Assembly (NCBI GenBank): GCA_005281725.1
Contig: SSBO01000012.1
Location: 1,780,194 to 1,844,193, forward strand
Direction of reading: 5' to 3'
Length of the DNA stretch: 64,000 bases
Source of the DNA: Wuchereria bancrofti
Taxonomy: Eukaryota > Nematoda > Chromadorea > Rhabditida > Onchocercidae
Positions 59,231-64,000 of the stretch are shown piece after piece. Both the position numbers and the translations under genes were made by a program. Positions within the stretch are counted from its first letter, which is position 1, and each line of letters starts with the position of its first letter. Under the pieces are notes generated by a model. It was not told the origin of the DNA. It saw only the letters and a program-made list of their open reading frames with translations, and ran no database searches.

Positions 59231-59549
59231 TATTAACCTATCCTGCGGCTTAGTTCGAGGAGCCTATTCGCGGTTCTATTGATCCATTCGAAGATTTGCT
59301 CCTTGTGCGCAATCTCCGCATAACCAAGAAACTGCTTCATTCTTAACAGAAGCCTAAAATGTGGTACTAATTATATTATAACCCAAATAGTTAAACAACT
59401 TCAGCAACAACCTAGCAAGAAGAAACAGTATTTATATTCACCAACTATGGTTCACTTATGGAATGCATCGACTCTTATTATTCAACTCTCTCTTATGCAC
59501 AGTAATACAGGAAAAATATCCAGTGCTTTAGACAACATATCAGTAAAAT

Positions 59550-60515
59550 GAAGTCTAACATTTGAACTTTCTGTTACACAGTAAATTAAACAAAATGATA
59601 AAAAACTCACAAAACCAGCTGATCCACAATCAATTGTGGATTCATCTGCCTCTTCTGGCTCCACTAGCAGCCTTGACCTGAAGAGTCACCGGTCACGACA
59701 GAACAATGCCAAAGAACAAGAAAAGAAAAAAAAAAAATAATAAAGACATAAAACGCTTCCCTCAAGAAATTGTACAGACAGAAATTAGCAGTATCTACAA
59801 TACTCACAGTCAGTACCTTCGTTCCCTCAGCCTAAGTCATCTTCTGATCCTTGTTAAGTAAAAAGGGGACAATACTACATTTATATAAAACTACCCAATA
59901 AGAATCAAAAACTAACATGCTAGGGATGGCAGCTCAGTGACAACATGCACTACCAATTCCTATCACTAGCGGCATCCCTCATCCCGTTTCAATACTTCGC
60001 TTGAAAACCTGAAAAAAGTGGCCAATGATAAATAATGCAAAACTCAAAAAAGCTTCGGAAATACATGCCAAAGAACAAGAAAAGAAAAAAAAAAATAATA
60101 AAGACATGTGGATCAGCTGGTTTTGTCACTGCTTACCAAAGGTACTTTGTGAGTTTTTTTATCATTTTGTTTAATTTACTGTGTAACAGTAAGTTCAAAT
60201 GCTGGACTTCTTTTTACTTATCAAGGATCAGAAGATGACTTCCACAATCAATTGTGGATTCATCTGCCTCTTCTGGCTCCACTAGCAGCCTATCTAACGT
60301 GGCTGACCTGAACAGTCACCGGTTACGGTGACTACATTTATATAAAACTACCCAATAAGAATCAAAAACTAACATGCTAGGGACGGCAACTCAGTGACAA
60401 CATGCACTACCAATTCCCACCACTAGCGACATCCGTTTCAATACTTCACCTGAAAAACTGAAAAAAGTTGCCAATGATAAATAATGCAAAACTCAAAAAA
60501 GCTTCGGAAATACAT
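59550..60515. repeat. Complex block of direct and inverted repeats
   Basis: Direct pairs: 59623-59672 with 60241-60290 (tccacaatcaattgtggatt start); 59707-59749 with 60066-60107 (tgccaaagaacaagaaaag start); 59874-60066 with 60331-60515 (actacatttatataaaacta start). Inverted pairs: 59550-59627 with 60107-60210 (the second carrying an extra ~20 bases, actgcttaccaaagg...), and about 59835-59866 with 60211-60242 (aagtcatcttctgatccttg). Copies differ by a few percent plus small indels. No long open frame spans it. It looks like a rearranged duplication, or a non-autonomous repeat. Confidence 0.9.
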
Positions 60516-61440
60516 CAGCATACAAAAACAATGGCTTGTAATGAATTAAAATAAAATTCCCTGCTAATACCACCATTATCAAAAAAATCATATGCTGAAT
60601 GGGGAGCGAAACGCAAGAAAAAATTACTGCAAAGCAGTTACTTTTGTGTAAACCAACCACTCCTAATGCTAATGTTTTGTCCGATCTTCATGATCAATAA
60701 TGTTCCTTTAGAAATGGACACAAAAGCCATAACATAAGGAGAACTAATTTTGTTTTTGCATAATTAAACTGTACAAATTATCTGGTCGGAAAAACATCCC
60801 TTAATTACGTAACTCCCATAAATAAAACGCTAAAAACAACAGCATAATATAGAAAAAAGTGACAAGAAACTGTGAAGTGACGAAAAAAAATGATCCAGAC
60901 AACAAAAGACGGAATCCCACCGGTTTAAGCAGCAACAACTCGCCGTCTCGGTGACTAATCACAGCAGCATTACACTTACAAGGAGACCGCTAAGACCTGC
61001 TGCAGAAATGACAGCACTATAGCGGGTTTAAAAATTGCTAACGCAATTATAATCAACTAGGGTTCTAAATGAACTCACTTCAGGAACTCCTAGAACTATC
61101 ATAATTTCAACAGAAGTTGATAAAAGCAATACCGGCTAACAACAGCAGGAACTCTATCGGATAATCAATCACTTACTTTTTACTGGAGTAATAACAATAA
61201 CTTGCCAGATTAAACCTTTAGCGGGCAGACGAAATTTTCCATTCCTGTATCACATTAAGAATTTTTAAACCCGCAGCATACCTTTTCACACGTGGGACGA
61301 TAGTCATACCAAATAAATAAATTAGAGAATCTATCAGATTGACAAAAGTCTTTACCGGCTAAACAGTAGACATCCTGGCGGGAAAATGACGAAATATCAA
61401 AGTATCACCAGGATAAAAAGCTAGCCATAAAAGTGGAAAT
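60516..61440. other. Unassigned sequence next to the repeat block
   Basis: About 0.9 kb without a long frame, slightly richer in GC-containing words than its surroundings (for example gcgggaaaatgacg). It may belong to the same repeat family as 59.5-60.5 kb, but no internal copy was found. Confidence 0.3.
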
Positions 61441-61852
61441 TAGGAGCGTGAATGGATTGGTCGAAGAATTTTAGGAAAATCATTTCAACTTTTACATTCA
61501 ATCTTAGGAATAACATAGTTTTCCGTACTTTTTCAGATTCACATTAATTAAAATTTAAACAAGTAACGTGAAATTTCGAATTGCATAATGCGAATTATTT
61601 GCTTGTTCTAATTACACATTAAATATTGACTTGCCTGTTAATTTCACTTAATATTAAATATCAGCAACAGAAATTTGAAACGAGCATTGATTTTTGTATT
61701 TTTTTGATATAATGATACATATCATTATATGAACAGATTAGGGAAGCAATTAGACAAGCTTGCATTTGTTCATCTTACATACATATAAAAGAATTGAGAT
61801 CAAATATATCCATGATTTTTATTAATGATGAAATATATTAATGAAGTGAATT

Positions 61853-62095
61853 TTATCGATTGAGATATCTAAGAAGACCAGATTTGCATTCGTAATATAT
61901 TGCCATTCGATCCAAGCTATAACTGATGTAATCCGAGTGAAATAAGTAATAATTCACCAGCCAAATAAAATGATCAAATAGATGAGATATGATAGGAAAA
62001 CGACATGCTTCAATGAACAATTTTTGAATTTCTGCTTCATGATTTGGAAATAAATTTTTAAATGTATTGAAATAATCATCATTTGCTTTTGACAT
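61853..62095 (-). CDS. Hypothetical 80-residue open frame
   Basis: ATG at 62095 opens an 80-codon frame beginning MSKANDDYFNTFKNLFPNHE and continuing EIQKLFIEACRFPII. The first half has a protein-like composition; the second half is Tyr/Ile-rich and may be intronic, since a CTG|gtgaat donor occurs after FDHFIWL. No family is recognised, so it may be a single exon of an unseen gene or chance. Confidence 0.25.
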   Translation of the reverse strand: MSKANDDYFNTFKNLFPNHEAEIQKLFIEACRFPIISHLFDHFIWLVNYYLFHSDYISYSLDRMAIYYECKSGLLRYLNR

Positions 62096-62229
62096 AACAA
62101 ATAATTTGGTATTAATGTAACGATCGGTAACCAAATATTTTTTCTCAAAAAAAAGGATGAAAGAAAAATGAATGTTTCCTTCTTCAAAATGTTGACGCTA
62201 TTTTTTAGAAAGAAACGATTCGGCTTCAT

Positions 62230-64000
62230 AAACAGAAATGGATTATCAATGTTTTAATAAAAATTCCAACATAGTTTTTAATATTTTTAAGATTTAGCTG
62301 GAGTATCTGATGTATATTCTATTTTGAATTCTCATGTATTTTGGAACGTGTAACTAATAAATTCTAATAATTGCAAGAAAGTGGGGAAAATTCTATTGAA
62401 GCCTATATATTTCCATTTGTTACACTTTCATCCCTTTCGAGATATTTTGGATCACCGAAAATTCAAAGCTTATATTTCAAACATTTATGAATTGATTAGA
62501 ATAAGTCATGCAATTTATTTTAATTCATGAAGCCTTCCTGACTGGAGATGAATATAATTGCTAATGGTTATCACTTTTTTGTGATTAAATCATTGTAATT
62601 ATGAAATAAAGTGAAGTTGAAAATTTGAATGGTAAAGATGTCATAGGGTTCTTATAAAGTGTGGCAATAGTTGACTGTATCAAAAAATGAAAGAAAAAAA
62701 AATGTTTTACGGATTTCTTGAAAACTCAAGAATTGAAACATCATTCAAACATCATTGCATTACTTTCAATAATAATTATTGCTTCTTTGTCAATTAAACT
62801 TATTTTTTTCGGACAATATTTTATGTTAATCAAAGTTTTGAGTCTTTTTTCTTAATTTTATTTTTCCATGCATATCTACCGCCTGTTACTTATTGTCGGG
62901 GATATGTTCTTATTACTGTCGTAACTCTATAACGTCAGTAATAGCTTTATTATTCTTTTACGATATCGTACAATATCGCACTTATACAACAACGGGAAAG
63001 GAATTAACAAAGTGAATATCAAATTATAGCAAAAGCCCACCAAATGTTTTCAAAGCTGTTATACTTTCTCTTTACAACTGTAGTTCTTTCTCCATTCCTG
63101 TTACTGTTCATGCTATGTTGCCGTTTGTTGAAAGTGGACTGAGTGAATGAGTGCCAAACGAGTGAGTAAGATGAACTGAAGCTTGCAAAAACTGAGCCAA
63201 GACAAAGGTTTTAACTTCTCATATAGTTGGCATTGGCTTATAATAAAACGTATGATTACAGTGAGTAAAGAACCATCACTCTCGAATTATCTCTACTTTT
63301 TATATGCTGGAAGTTGGTTTGCAACAGTGCGTCAATAAGTTATGAGCGATTGTCTAATTATAAGGCCTCTACAATATTTCGATATTGTCAGTAGGTTTGA
63401 CTTATAACAAAGAAAATTAACTGAGCAAAAACAGCCTTAAATCTTTTCAGTTGAATAAGTTCGGCTGTCAAAGATGAAGATGGCTGCAATAAAATTGATG
63501 GTAATTTATAGCATATTGAGCAATGAACATATTCATTGTTAGTAGATTGTAACATTATAGACAATGCATATAAGCTTGGCAACAGCTGGAAGATGAGATA
63601 TAAAATTGAAACAGTTTTACATTTATCTAAGGAAAAAGTAAATAAGATAATCTTTAGTTTATAAATTGCTATCATATAATACAAAATCACTTATATTTTT
63701 CTTATAATACAAAATTATTTATAAATTTATTTTGGTTATTACGACAACTGTAGCCAAGTAATCATAAAAGCAAGCTTGCTTTTATAAATTGATTTACTAC
63801 TTCGGTTTACGATGAGAAAAATGTTGCAGTTACAGGAACTTCCATAAATTTTCGGAAATGGATTATTTAATTCTTTAGATACAACTGAAAGGTTACAATT
63901 GTTTATTGCGTTTACAATTCTTCAAGCTTCCAGTAGTTCTGAAAACCTATTGTTAACTAGACAGTATCGTCTTTAAGTACGAATAGTGATAATTTTTAAT
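62230..64000. other. Right-end gene-free sequence
   Basis: About 1.8 kb of AT-rich sequence to the window edge. A 100-codon frame at 63388-63690 (minus) is AT-driven, with no recognisable domain. Nothing is supported. Confidence 0.5.

Noticed and set aside
63388..63690. 100-codon minus-strand frame at the right end
   Set aside because: Composition is AT-driven (Ile/Leu/Tyr-rich) and no family or splice context supports it.

Overview
The window reads as nuclear DNA of a nematode, most likely a spirurid/filarial-type worm. It is AT-rich, its protein genes are split into many short exons with worm-like splice sites (GT...TTTTCAG), and the products match animal families with clear C. elegans counterparts (hst-1, wapl-1, eor-1, hid-1). 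The species assignment is inference. No rRNA, tRNA or CRISPR array was recognised. Exon boundaries were derived by hand from splice signals, reading-frame continuity and remembered family alignments; none was checked by search.

Layout. (1) 0.8-5.2 kb, +: C-terminal 462 residues of an ABCC/MRP-type ABC transporter entering from the left edge. (2) 7.8-10.7 kb, +: membrane-anchored beta-lactamase-fold (serine hydrolase, LACTB/LACT-type) protein with two GC-AG introns. (3) 11.2-16.3 kb, -: TMEM185, then DPH4 (J-domain plus CSL zinc finger, diphthamide pathway), then the Rab-like GTPase RABL3; the DPH4 and RABL3 reading frames overlap on the same strand. (4) 17.3-21.8 kb, +: heparan sulfate N-deacetylase/N-sulfotransferase (hst-1/NDST). 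(5) 23.6-33.9 kb, -: the cohesin-release factor WAPL, the mitochondrial dehydrogenase HSD17B10, and a tandem HSD17B10-like paralogue that has lost its catalytic Tyr and Lys. (6) 34.9-41.3 kb, +: BTB, AT-hook, nine-C2H2-finger protein (eor-1/PLZF type). (7) 42.8-47.5 kb, -: HID-1, the myristoylated Golgi factor for dense-core vesicles. (8) 49.7-56.1 kb, -: a secreted nematode protein with three lustrin-type cysteine repeats, and a pair of CX-like cysteine exons within its putative first intron. (9) 56-64 kb: mostly gene-free, holding a polypyrimidine tandem array and a block of direct and inverted repeats.

Most of the genes are unrelated conserved single-copy functions. The linked ones are DPH4-RABL3, which looks like a dicistronic unit, and the HSD17B10 tandem pair, where one copy seems to have become a pseudoenzyme.
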